64,000 nt of DNA from Agromyces hippuratus. Lineage in GTDB: Bacteria > Actinomycetota > Actinomycetes > Actinomycetales > Microbacteriaceae. Below, one piece after another: positions 53,121 through 60,438 of the stretch; the stretch's first letter is position 1; the number at the start of each line of letters is the position of its first letter. The DNA lies in contig NZ_JACCFI010000001.1 in assembly GCF_013410355.1 (NCBI RefSeq), positions 3,224,001 through 3,288,000 on the forward strand. The letters run 5' to 3'. The notes under the pieces were generated by a model. It saw only the letters and a program-made list of their open reading frames with translations. It was not told the DNA's origin and searched no databases. The position numbers and the translations under genes are program-made.

Positions 53121-54869
53121 TTAGCGGCCGCCGCCTGCGGAGGGACCGTCGGTCGCTGCGTCGCGCGGACGAGCGGTCGTCGTGGTGGAGCGCTCGGCCG
53201 CGGCATCCGCCTCGACGAGCTGGATCGACGAGGTGACGGGTGCACCGATCTCGGCTTCGGCCAGGTCGATCGCGACCTGCTCGAGCTCCTCTTTCAGCTG
53301 CTCGGCCGAGGTCTTCGTCGAGAGCGCCTTGTTCGGCAGGAAGGCGATGGCGATCACGCTCAGCACCGCGAGGGGCACGGCGATCCAGAAGACGTCGGCG
53401 ATGCCGTTGCCGTAGGCGTTCTCGATGATGACGCGGATGCCGTCGGGCAGCTCGGAGACGTGGGGGATGCCGCCGCCGGCGAGGCCCTTCAGCGCCTCGA
53501 CGTCTTCGGGCGAGGTGGGCGTGTAGCCCTTCAGGCCCGACGTGATGTGCGTGGTGACCTGCGTGGCCAGCAGCGACCCCATGATGGTCACGCCGATCGT
53601 GCCCGCGATCGTGCGGAAGAAGTTCACGTTCGAGCTCGCGGCGCCCAGCTGCGAAGCGGGAGTGTCGTTCTGCACGACGAGCGTGAGGTTCTGCATGACC
53701 ATGCCGAGGCCGGCGCCGAGCACGACCATGTAGACGCTGACCCAGAAGTAGTCGGTGTCGTAGCTGAGCGTCGTCATGAGGTAGCTGCCGGCGACGACGA
53801 GCAGCGAGCCGACGAGCATGAAGCGCTTCCACTTGCCGAACTTGCTGATGAGTGCGCCGATGAGGATCGAGGCGCCCATCTGGCCGACGATCATGGGGAT
53901 CGTCATGAGACCCGACTCGGTCGGGGTCGCGCCACGTGCGAGCTGGAAGTACTGCGCGAGGAAGACGCTCGTCGCGAACATCGCGACGCCGATCGAGACC
54001 GAGGCGACGACCGAGAGCGTGAAGGTGCGGTTCTTGAAGAGCGTCATCGGCACGATGGGCTCGGGCACGAAGAACTCGGTGATGATGAAGCCGACGATGG
54101 CCGCGGCCGAGATGCCGATCGTGACGAAGCTCGTCATCGAGTCCCACTCGAACTGGCTGCCGCCGAGCGAGACCCAGATGAGCAGCAGCGAGACGCCGAT
54201 CGAGAGCAGCGCGATGCCGAGGTAGTCGATCTTGACGGCGCGCTTCGGCATGGGCGGCAGGTGCAGCGTGCGCGAGATGACGATGAGCGCGATGATCGCG
54301 AGCGGGACCGGCAGGAAGAAGTTGGCGCGCCAGCCCCAGGCGTCGGTGATGACGCCGCCGAGCAGCGGGCCGCCGATGGTCGCGACGGCCATGATGCCGC
54401 CGACGAACCCCATGTACTTGCCGCGTTCGCGCGGCGAGATGATGACGGCGATGAGGATCATGACGAGCGACATGAGGCCGCCCGCGCCGAGGCCCTGGAT
54501 CACGCGCACGGCGATGAGGGTCGTGGTGTCTTGAGCGAAGCCCGCGATCGCCGTGCCGACGACGAACAGTCCGATGGCCGCCATGAGCAGCGCCTTGCGG
54601 TTCACGAGGTCGGCGAGCTTGCCCCAGATCGGGGTCGAGACGGCCATGGCGAGCAGGCTCGCGGTGATGACCCAGGTGTAGGCGGTCTGGTCGCCGCCGA
54701 GGTCGGCGATGATGAGCGGCATCGAGGTCGAGACGACCGTGCCGGAGATGACGGCGACGAACATCGCCACGACGAGGCCGGAGATGGCGATGATCACCTC
54801 GCGGGGGGTGCGTTGCGCCGGCGCGGCCGGAACTGAGCCGGTCGCGGGCTTGTCTGCCACAGAAGTCAC
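53121..54869 (-). CDS. MFS drug exporter of the EmrB/QacA (14-helix) family
   Basis: The 582-residue product has 14 hydrophobic segments and the DHA2 motifs TSMPLIIADLGGDQTAYTWVITASLLA, IWGKLADLVNRKALLM (motif A), RVIQGLGAGGLMSLVMILIAVIISPRERG (motif B/D) and IGGPLLGGVITDAWGWRANFF (motif C, antiporter signature). The tail of about 85 residues is acidic and polar. GTG 54869 has AAGGAA upstream. A MarR gene follows in the same operon. It most probably exports cationic or amphipathic toxins using the proton gradient. Confidence 0.92.
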   Translation of the reverse strand: MTSVADKPATGSVPAAPAQRTPREVIIAISGLVVAMFVAVISGTVVSTSMPLIIADLGGDQTAYTWVITASLLAMAVSTPIWGKLADLVNRKALLMAAIGLFVVGTAIAGFAQDTTTLIAVRVIQGLGAGGLMSLVMILIAVIISPRERGKYMGFVGGIMAVATIGGPLLGGVITDAWGWRANFFLPVPLAIIALIVISRTLHLPPMPKRAVKIDYLGIALLSIGVSLLLIWVSLGGSQFEWDSMTSFVTIGISAAAIVGFIITEFFVPEPIVPMTLFKNRTFTLSVVASVSIGVAMFATSVFLAQYFQLARGATPTESGLMTIPMIVGQMGASILIGALISKFGKWKRFMLVGSLLVVAGSYLMTTLSYDTDYFWVSVYMVVLGAGLGMVMQNLTLVVQNDTPASQLGAASSNVNFFRTIAGTIGVTIMGSLLATQVTTHITSGLKGYTPTSPEDVEALKGLAGGGIPHVSELPDGIRVIIENAYGNGIADVFWIAVPLAVLSVIAIAFLPNKALSTKTSAEQLKEELEQVAIDLAEAEIGAPVTSSIQLVEADAAAERSTTTTARPRDAATDGPSAGGGR

Positions 54870-54889
54870 GTGGTTCCTTAGTCTCTACA

Positions 54890-54952
54890 AGTTGATATTC
54901 GACAACTATATATAAATGGTTGCATTGAGTCAACTTTGGACTTCGGTCAACT
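54890..54952 (-). promoter_or_regulatory. Promoter and MarR-type operators of the MFS-marR operon
   Basis: On the minus strand TTGACT (54933-54928) and TATAGT (54910-54905) are separated by 17 bases, the best sigma-70-like promoter in the window. The region is AT-rich, unlike its surroundings. A dyad AGTTG-N8-CAACT (54890-54907) overlaps the -10 box, and two further GTCAACT copies lie at 54929-54935 and 54946-54952. These are natural sites for the MarR protein of the operon. Confidence 0.75.
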
Positions 54953-55000
54953 ATTCCCGATGTGGCGAAACGGCCGAGCGGATGCCGCGGGCGACGATCG

Positions 55001-55390
55001 TCACTCGATGACGGCGGTCGCCTCCAGCTCGACGAGGGCGTCGGGGCGGCCGAGGCCCGCGACCATGAGCACCGTGAGGGCCGTCGGCTGCGCGCCCCAC
55101 ACGCGAGCGGATGCCGCGTAGCCGTCGTCGACGGACTGGCCGGCGACGAGGTAGACGGCCAGCCGCACCACGTTCGTCTGATCGGCGCCGACCTCGGCGA
55201 GCACGGCCAGCACGTTCTTGATCGCCTGCTCGGTCTGCGGGCCGAGGCCGCCGGGCACGATCGCGCCCGAGGGGTCGGTGCCGTTCTGGCCGCCGACGTG
55301 CACGGTGCGGTGGGCACCGCTCACGAGCACACCCTGGCTGAAGGCCGGGTTCGCGTGCAGCGTCTCTGGGTTCAGGTGTGTGATCTCCAT
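55001..55390 (-). CDS. RidA-family (YjgF/YER057c/UK114) protein
   Basis: The 129-residue product matches the RidA fold: FSQGVLVSGAHRTVHVGGQNGTDPSGAIV, EQAIKNVLAVLAEVGADQTNVVRLAVYLV and PTALTVLMVAGLGRPDALVELEATAVIE. The conserved Arg of imine-deaminating members (the archetype's Arg near residue 105) is not present in the usual place (GLGRPDALVEL has Arg in GLGR), so it may belong to a subgroup other than RidA proper. ATG 55390 is taken. It lies between the MFS operon's promoter and the rplJ promoter. Confidence 0.82.
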   Translation of the reverse strand: MEITHLNPETLHANPAFSQGVLVSGAHRTVHVGGQNGTDPSGAIVPGGLGPQTEQAIKNVLAVLAEVGADQTNVVRLAVYLVAGQSVDDGYAASARVWGAQPTALTVLMVAGLGRPDALVELEATAVIE

Positions 55391-55452
55391 GGTCGCGAGT
55401 CTGCCCCCGCCTGCCGACATCGGCGAGGGGTTCGAGCGGATCGGGCCGCGAT

Positions 55453-55481
55453 TTGCGAGCGGCCGGGGCATCCGTTAGCCT
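55453..55481 (+). promoter_or_regulatory. rplJ-rplL promoter
   Basis: TTGCGA (55453-55458) and TAGCCT (55476-55481) are separated by 17 bases. Transcription would begin about 55488, giving a 235-base leader before rplJ. Confidence 0.65.
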
Positions 55482-55487
55482 GTACGG

Positions 55488-55636
55488 AGCCGAAGACCGC
55501 TGGTTGTCGTGCGCCCACATGTGTTCATCACGGTGGGACGCGACCGAAGTCTTGCGAAAGCAAGGGCCCGCGCAGGTGTGACGAAGACTTCCGGGTGATC
55601 CGGCCGAGCTCCGCGCAACTGCGCCGGAGCTTTTTT
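55488..55636 (+). ncRNA. L10-type ribosomal leader with attenuator
   Basis: The long structured leader upstream of rplJ contains the sequence elements expected of the L10 leader: a branched structure around GAAGTCTTGCGAAAGCAAG and GAAGACTTCCGGG, the L10(L12)4 binding target. It is followed by an attenuator hairpin, AGCTCCG...CGGAGCT (55607-55630), and six T (55631-55636). Family knowledge: excess L10-L12 complex binds the leader and lowers expression. The start (about 55488) is inferred from the promoter. The T-run, rare in this GC-rich DNA, supports true intrinsic termination. Confidence 0.8.
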
Positions 55637-55722
55637 GTTGCCCGCACGACCTCGCCACTTGAGCCGCGATCCGAAGCCGTGCACCGCCATCGCGATGCAC
55701 GTTGAGTACACAAGGAGTGGCC

Positions 55723-56208
55723 ATGGCGAACAAGGAAGCCTCGGTTGCCGAACTCACGAACCTGTTCGAGAGCTCGACCGCCGTTCTGCTGACCGAATAC
55801 CGCGGCCTGACGGTTGCCCAGCTCAAGCAGCTGCGCAACAACATCCGTCAGGACGCGAACTACGCCGTGGTGAAGAACACGCTGACCAAGATCGCCGCGA
55901 ACAACGCGGGTATCTCGACGCTGGACGCCGACCTCGTCGGTCCGTCCGCCGTCGCCTTCGTGCACGGCGACTTCGTCGCCACCGCCAAGGCCGTTCGTGA
56001 CTTCGCCAAGGCAAACCCGAATCTTGTGATCAAGGGCGGCGTCTTCGAGGGCAAGGCCCTCAACGCCGACGAGGTCAACAAGTACGCCTCGCTCGAGAGC
56101 CGTGAGGTTCTGCTTGCGAAGGCAGCGGGAATGATGAAGGCGACGATGGGCAAGGCTGCCGCCACCATCGACGCGCTTCGCGAAAAGCTGGAGACCGCGG
56201 CCGCGTAA
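55723..56208 (+). CDS. rplJ: 50S ribosomal protein L10
   Basis: The 161-residue product is a full-length L10: ANKEASVAELTNLFESSTAVLLTEYRGLTVAQLKQLRNNIR, VVKNTLTKIAANN, and the C-terminal helix MMKATMGKAAATIDALREKLE that holds the L7/L12 dimers. AAGGAGTGGCC precedes ATG 55723. It is followed by rplL after 49 bases. Confidence 0.97.
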   Translation: MANKEASVAELTNLFESSTAVLLTEYRGLTVAQLKQLRNNIRQDANYAVVKNTLTKIAANNAGISTLDADLVGPSAVAFVHGDFVATAKAVRDFAKANPNLVIKGGVFEGKALNADEVNKYASLESREVLLAKAAGMMKATMGKAAATIDALREKLETAAA

Positions 56209-56257
56209 GCGCCCGACGTTCTCGTTCTACAACACCAAGAAATCTAGGAGATACATC

Positions 56258-56635
56258 ATGGCGAAGCTCACCACTGAAGAGCTGCTCGAGCAGTTTGCCG
56301 GTCTGACGCTTGTCGAGCTCAGCGAGTTCGTGAAGGCGTTCGAGGAGAAGTTCGAGGTCACCGCGGCCGCTCCCGTCGCTGCTGCCGGTGGCGCTGGCGC
56401 CGCTGCTGAAGAGGTTGAGGAGAAGGACTCCTTCGACGTCATCCTCGAGGCTGCCGGCGACAAGAAGATCCAGGTCATCAAGACCGTCCGCGAGCTCACC
56501 TCGCTCGGCCTCGGCGAGGCCAAGGCCGTCGTCGACGGCGCTCCCAAGGCCGTGCTCGAGGGCGCGAACAAGGAGACCGCCGACAAGGCGAAGGCTGCCC
56601 TCGAGGAAGCCGGCGCAACCGTCACCCTCAAGTAG
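56258..56635 (+). CDS. rplL: 50S ribosomal protein L7/L12
   Basis: The 125-residue product has the dimerising N-terminal helix (TTEELLEQFAGLTLVELSEFVKAFEEKFEV), a flexible Ala/Gly/Pro hinge (residues about 35-52) and the C-terminal factor-binding domain (EKDSFDVILEAAGDKKIQVIKTVRELTSLGLGEAKAVVDGAPKAVLEG). It is the last gene of the operon. TAGGAG precedes the ATG. Its use of common codons is more regular than in neighbouring genes, as expected for high expression. Confidence 0.97.
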   Translation: MAKLTTEELLEQFAGLTLVELSEFVKAFEEKFEVTAAAPVAAAGGAGAAAEEVEEKDSFDVILEAAGDKKIQVIKTVRELTSLGLGEAKAVVDGAPKAVLEGANKETADKAKAALEEAGATVTLK

Positions 56636-56690
56636 TCGCCGCCCTCGCGAGAGGGTCGCACCTTGAGGTGACTCGCGTCACCTGAACGAA

Positions 56691-56730
56691 ACGGATGCCC
56701 CGTGGCTCACATGAGCCACGGGGCATCCGT
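56691..56730. terminator. Terminator after rplL
   Basis: A perfect 19-bp stem (56691-56709 with 56712-56730) with a two-base loop lies between convergent rplL and the DUF805 gene. The stem contains GGATGCC/GGCATCC. Confidence 0.85.
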
Positions 56731-56751
56731 CGTCGGTGGTGCGGGCCGCGA

Positions 56752-57198
56752 TCAGCGGTCGAAGCGTGCGCCTGCCGGGTCCGAGTCCAAGAGGAAGAAC
56801 ACCAGCAGGATGATGCCGCCGACGAGGGGGATGAGGCCGATGAAGTACCAGCCGCCCGAGCGGTTCGTGTCGTGCAGACGGCGCCATGCGAGGGCGAACC
56901 AGGGGATGAGCGTCGCGAGCCCCCAGATGGCGTAGGGGATCACGGCGACCGCGAAGCCGGGGCCGGGCACCATCATCCCGTTCTCGGAGACCGTGGCGCC
57001 CGGGGCGCCGCCGATCGCCGCGATGCCGTAGAGCACGCCCCCGACGATGAGGTTGAAGAGGAACCACCACCAGAACTCGCTGCGGCTCGCGCGGCCCGAG
57101 AATGTGGCGTACTTCTTGAAGAACCTGCTGATCGCCTGCCCGAACGACGCTCCGTACAGCGGGGCGGAGAGCGGAACGGCTGCGGTGCTGTCGGTCAT
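56752..57198 (-). CDS. DUF805 membrane protein
   Basis: The 148-residue protein carries the DUF805 core: FGQAISRFFKKYATFSGRASRSEFWWWFLFNLIV, then LAWRRLHDTNRSGGWYFIGLIPLVGGIILLVFFLLDSDPAGARFD. It has four hydrophobic segments. GAAGGAGTCATC lies before ATG 57198. Role unknown. In the upstream gap to 57354 I see only GC-rich short repeats (GTGCCGTGCCGTGC near 57250). Confidence 0.88.
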   Translation of the reverse strand: MTDSTAAVPLSAPLYGASFGQAISRFFKKYATFSGRASRSEFWWWFLFNLIVGGVLYGIAAIGGAPGATVSENGMMVPGPGFAVAVIPYAIWGLATLIPWFALAWRRLHDTNRSGGWYFIGLIPLVGGIILLVFFLLDSDPAGARFDR

Positions 57199-57354
57199 GA
57201 TGACTCCTTCGGTCGAGCGATGCCGTGATGGTGCGCAGGATTGGCGCGCGGCAGCGTGCCGTGCCGTGCCGTGCGATGACATCATGGCCGCGATGGCGTC
57301 GGCCGACGAGGCGGCGCGCCGGCGCGCCGGTGCCGGGGGTCCCTCCGCAACATT

Positions 57355-57375
57355 CATAGCCAAGCTATGTATAAT
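57355..57375 (+). promoter_or_regulatory. Operator dyad and perfect -10 box of a leaderless MarR gene
   Basis: CATAGC-CAA-GCTATG (57355-57369) is a perfect dyad immediately followed by TATAAT (57370-57375). Transcription would start about 57382, the A of the regulator's ATG, so the mRNA is probably leaderless. The dyad sits in the -10/-35 spacer, ideal for autorepression. Confidence 0.75.
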
Positions 57376-57381
57376 CGGGGC

Positions 57382-57855
57382 ATGACCCAGCTCGACCTCC
57401 CCACGGTGATCGGAGACCTCGTCTCCGTGAACCACCGCCTCACCAGGCTCGCCGCGACCGTGACGGGAAGCACCGAATCGCCCGCCGTCTGGCGCACCCT
57501 CAGCGTGCTGCGCGACCTCGGACCCATGCGCCTCGGCGAACTCGCGAAGGTCAGCCGCGTCACCCAGCCGACCATGACGAAGCTCGTGCACGCGCTCGAC
57601 GAACGGGGATGGATCCGCCGCATCGTCGACAGCGGCGACGCCCGGGCGATGCTCATCTCGGTCGACCCGCACGGGCTCGCCGCGCTCGACGCATGGCGGG
57701 GCGAGCTGGTGCGTGCCCTCGCCCCGACGTTCGCCGACCTCGGCGACGACGAGCTCGAGACCCTCGCCTCGGCCGTCGAGATCGTGCGCTCTCGGCTCGA
57801 GCGGTCCCGCGCCGCGCTGCTCGGCACCGACGCGAGCACCGGAGAGATCGCATGA
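57382..57855 (+). CDS. MarR-family regulator (leaderless)
   Basis: The 157-residue product has the MarR fold: RTLSVLRDLGPMRLGELAKVSRVTQPTMTKLVHALDERGWIRRIVDSGDARAMLISVDPHGLAAL. It begins only seven bases after TATAAT and has no ribosome site. Its end overlaps the MFS gene by four bases, so it controls its own operon. Confidence 0.9.
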   Translation: MTQLDLPTVIGDLVSVNHRLTRLAATVTGSTESPAVWRTLSVLRDLGPMRLGELAKVSRVTQPTMTKLVHALDERGWIRRIVDSGDARAMLISVDPHGLAALDAWRGELVRALAPTFADLGDDELETLASAVEIVRSRLERSRAALLGTDASTGEIA

Positions 57856-59129
57856 GCGTCGACACCCGGGCCGTTCCGGTGCAGGCCGGCCACGCGGCAT
57901 CCGGTGCCTCGATACTGAAGCAGCCCAAGGCCGTCTGGGCGGTCGCGTTCTCGTGCGTCGTCGCGTTCATGGGCATCGGCCTCGTCGATCCGATCCTTCC
58001 CGCGATCGCCGCCGACCTCGAGGCGACGCCGACCGAGACCGAGCTGCTCTTCACGAGCTACCTCGTCATCACCGGCATCGCGATGTTCTTCACGAGCTGG
58101 ATCTCGAGCCGCATCGGCGCCAAGCGGACCCTGCTCATCGGGCTCGGCGTGATCGTCGTGTTCGCCACGCTCGCCGGGCTCTCGGGCGACGTCGAGTCGA
58201 TCATCGGCTTCCGTGCGGGCTGGGGGCTCGGCAACGCGCTCTTCATCTCGACGGCGCTCGCGACGATCGTGGGTGCGGCGGCAGGCGGCAGCAGCGCGGC
58301 GATCATCCTCTACGAGGCGGCCCTCGGTCTCGGCCTCGCGATCGGCCCGCTCGTCGGCGGGCTGCTCGGTTCGTGGAGCTGGCGCGGCCCGTTCTTCGGC
58401 ACCGCGGCGCTCATGGCGATCGGATTCGTCGCGATCGTCGCCCTGCTGCGCACCGACGGCGTCGAGCGGCCCGTGCCGACGAAGCTCTCGGCGCCGTTCC
58501 GGGCGCTCGCCCGGCCCGCCCTCGGCATCCTCGCCGCGGCCGCGCTCTTCTACAACATGGGCTTCTTCGTGCTGCTCGCGTACACGCCGTTCGCGCTCGT
58601 GCCGCTCGGCATCCACAGCGCGATCGCGCTCGGCTTCGTGTTCTTCGGGTGGGGGGTCGCGGTCGCCGTCACGTCGGTCTGGGTCGCGCCGCTGCTGACC
58701 GCACGCATGCGCCGCACCCGGGTGCTCTGGTTCGTGCTGCCGCTGCTCGCCCTCGACCTGCTCGCGCTCGCGGCGCTCATCGACTCGGCGGTCGCCGTGA
58801 TCGTCGGCGTCGTCGTCGGCGGACTCCTGCTCGGCATCCTGAACACCGTGCTCACCGAGTGCGTGATGGACGCGACCGACCTGCCCCGCTCCGTCGCGTC
58901 GAGCGCCTACTCCGGCGTGCGCTTCCTCGGGGGCGCGATCGCCCCGCCCGCAGCGGCGGTGCTGGCCGCAACGGTGTCGCCGTCGAGTCCGTTCATCGCC
59001 GGGGCGATCGCGGTGCTCATCGCCGCGGCGATCGTCGTGCTCGGTCGCTCGAAGCTCGCGGCCGCCGACGGGGTGGCCGAGACGGCGGCAGGCGAGGCCG
59101 AGGCGATCGGCATGGGCGACGCCGCCTGA
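57852..59129 (+). CDS. MFS exporter (12-helix, DHA1-like)
   Basis: The 425-residue product has 12 hydrophobic segments and motif A SSRIGAKRTLLIGLGV after helix 2. It has LGLGLAIGPLVGGLLGSWSWRGPFFGTAALM in helix 5 (motif C, typical of drug:proton antiporters). It is co-translated with the MarR gene (ATGA). A multidrug or metabolite exporter controlled by the MarR protein is the natural reading. Confidence 0.9.
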   Translation: MSVDTRAVPVQAGHAASGASILKQPKAVWAVAFSCVVAFMGIGLVDPILPAIAADLEATPTETELLFTSYLVITGIAMFFTSWISSRIGAKRTLLIGLGVIVVFATLAGLSGDVESIIGFRAGWGLGNALFISTALATIVGAAAGGSSAAIILYEAALGLGLAIGPLVGGLLGSWSWRGPFFGTAALMAIGFVAIVALLRTDGVERPVPTKLSAPFRALARPALGILAAAALFYNMGFFVLLAYTPFALVPLGIHSAIALGFVFFGWGVAVAVTSVWVAPLLTARMRRTRVLWFVLPLLALDLLALAALIDSAVAVIVGVVVGGLLLGILNTVLTECVMDATDLPRSVASSAYSGVRFLGGAIAPPAAAVLAATVSPSSPFIAGAIAVLIAAAIVVLGRSKLAAADGVAETAAGEAEAIGMGDAA

Positions 59130-59147
59130 TCGGCGGGCGCGTCGCGC

Positions 59148-60170
59148 TCAGCGCGGGGCGGCGGTCGAGCTCGCGCGCACGACCAGCCGGGTCGGCATCG
59201 GCGCGCCGGAATCGGGGAGCGGGTCGGCGACGGCGCCCTCGCCGAGGAGGCGCAGCACGACGCCGACAGCCGAGCGTCCCTGCTCGCCCGGGTACTGCTC
59301 GACGGTCGTGAGGTCGAACATCTCGGCGTACTCGTGTCCGTCGACGCCGACGACCGAGAGCTCGCTGGGCACCGCGATGCCGAGCCGCTCGGCGGCGCGG
59401 AGGGCGCCGAAGGCGACTTCGTCGGATGCCGCGAACACCGAGGTCGGCCGCGGGCCGGGGTGCCCGAGCAACTGCAAGGCAGCGCGGTAGCCGCCGGGCA
59501 TGGTCATCTCGGTCTCGACGACGTCGGCCGGCGACGGGGCGAGGCCCGCCGCGTCCATCGCATCGAGGAAGCCCTGTCGGCGGAGTCCCTGCACGGTGTC
59601 GGGCTGCCCGCTCGCTCCGATGCCGGCGAGGTGCGCGATGCGAGTGTGACCGAGGTGCAGCAGGTGCTCGGTCGCGAGCTGGCCGACCGCCCGATCGTCG
59701 ATCGAGAGCCGCGCCGCGGTGCCGCCGGTTCCGCCGAGGCACACGAGCGGCTTCTCTCGGCGGTCGAGCGCAGCGACCTCGTGCTCGACGAGGTCGACGC
59801 CCACGGCGATGACCGCGTCGACGCGCTTGCGAGCGAGGAAGAACTCGAACACGCGCGCCCGATCGGGGCCGCTGTCGGAGAGGTTGTAGAGCGTCAGGTC
59901 GTAGCCGGCGGCGAGGAGTGAGCGCTCGATGCCCTCGAGTACCTCGCCGAAGAACCAGCGGTTGACGAACGGGATGATCACCCCGACGTTCTTGGTGCGC
60001 CCGGTGACGAGGCTCGCCGCATCGGGGGACGCGATGTAGCCGATCTCGGCTGCGGCCGACTCGACGCGGCGGCGGGTCTCCTCGGCGACGTAGCCGTTGC
60101 CGGAGAGCGCCCGGGAGGCCGTGGCCTTCGAGACCCCGGCGAGGCGTGCGACATCGCCGATCGCGGCCAT
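59148..60170 (-). CDS. LacI-family transcriptional repressor
   Basis: The 340-residue product has the LacI helix-turn-helix and hinge (AAIGDVARLAGVSKATASRALSGNGYVAEETRRRVESAAAEIGYIASPDA). A periplasmic-binding-like effector domain follows (VGVIIPFVNRWFFGEVLEGIERSLLAAGYDLTLYN ... FAASDEVAFGALRAAERLG ... LSVVGVDGHE). GGGGAGG precedes ATG 60170. It diverges from a sugar importer; GGAACCGNTTCC-type sites occur on both sides of the gap, so it should repress both transcripts until a sugar binds. Confidence 0.92.
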   Translation of the reverse strand: MAAIGDVARLAGVSKATASRALSGNGYVAEETRRRVESAAAEIGYIASPDAASLVTGRTKNVGVIIPFVNRWFFGEVLEGIERSLLAAGYDLTLYNLSDSGPDRARVFEFFLARKRVDAVIAVGVDLVEHEVAALDRREKPLVCLGGTGGTAARLSIDDRAVGQLATEHLLHLGHTRIAHLAGIGASGQPDTVQGLRRQGFLDAMDAAGLAPSPADVVETEMTMPGGYRAALQLLGHPGPRPTSVFAASDEVAFGALRAAERLGIAVPSELSVVGVDGHEYAEMFDLTTVEQYPGEQGRSAVGVVLRLLGEGAVADPLPDSGAPMPTRLVVRASSTAAPR

Positions 60171-60230
60171 GCGCGCCTCCCCTCGTCGGGCTGCCTCGAG
60201 CCAGAGTGTACTGCTCGCGTCGACGAATAT

Positions 60231-60242
60231 GGAACCGTTTCC
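60231..60242. promoter_or_regulatory. LacI-type operator near the lacI-like gene
   Basis: GGAACCGTTTCC is a near-perfect palindrome with the central CG of LacI-family sites, 61 bases upstream of the repressor's start. It probably mediates autoregulation. Confidence 0.65.
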
Positions 60243-60349
60243 TGCTTGGCGCGCGCGTGAGGTGCGCCTCGGCGCGGTTCTGGTGGGAGCGCTCTCCGCC
60301 AGTTCATGCGGCGGAACGAGGGAGTGGCCGAACCGTGACCTCCCATCCC

Positions 60350-60398
60350 TTGTGAGGAGGGCGGCGGGTGTTCTAGCGTTGAGGCTGGAACCGGTTCC
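60350..60398 (+). promoter_or_regulatory. Promoter and LacI-type operator of the oligosaccharide importer
   Basis: TTGTGA (60350-60355) and TAGCGT (60374-60379) form an 18-base-spaced promoter. The perfect palindrome GGAACCGGTTCC (60387-60398) lies at the predicted transcription start. It differs from the site at 60231 by one base and is probably bound by the divergent LacI protein. Confidence 0.7.
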
Positions 60399-60438
60399 CG
60401 GCTTCGCCTGCACCACATTCACTCGACGAGGAGATGAC

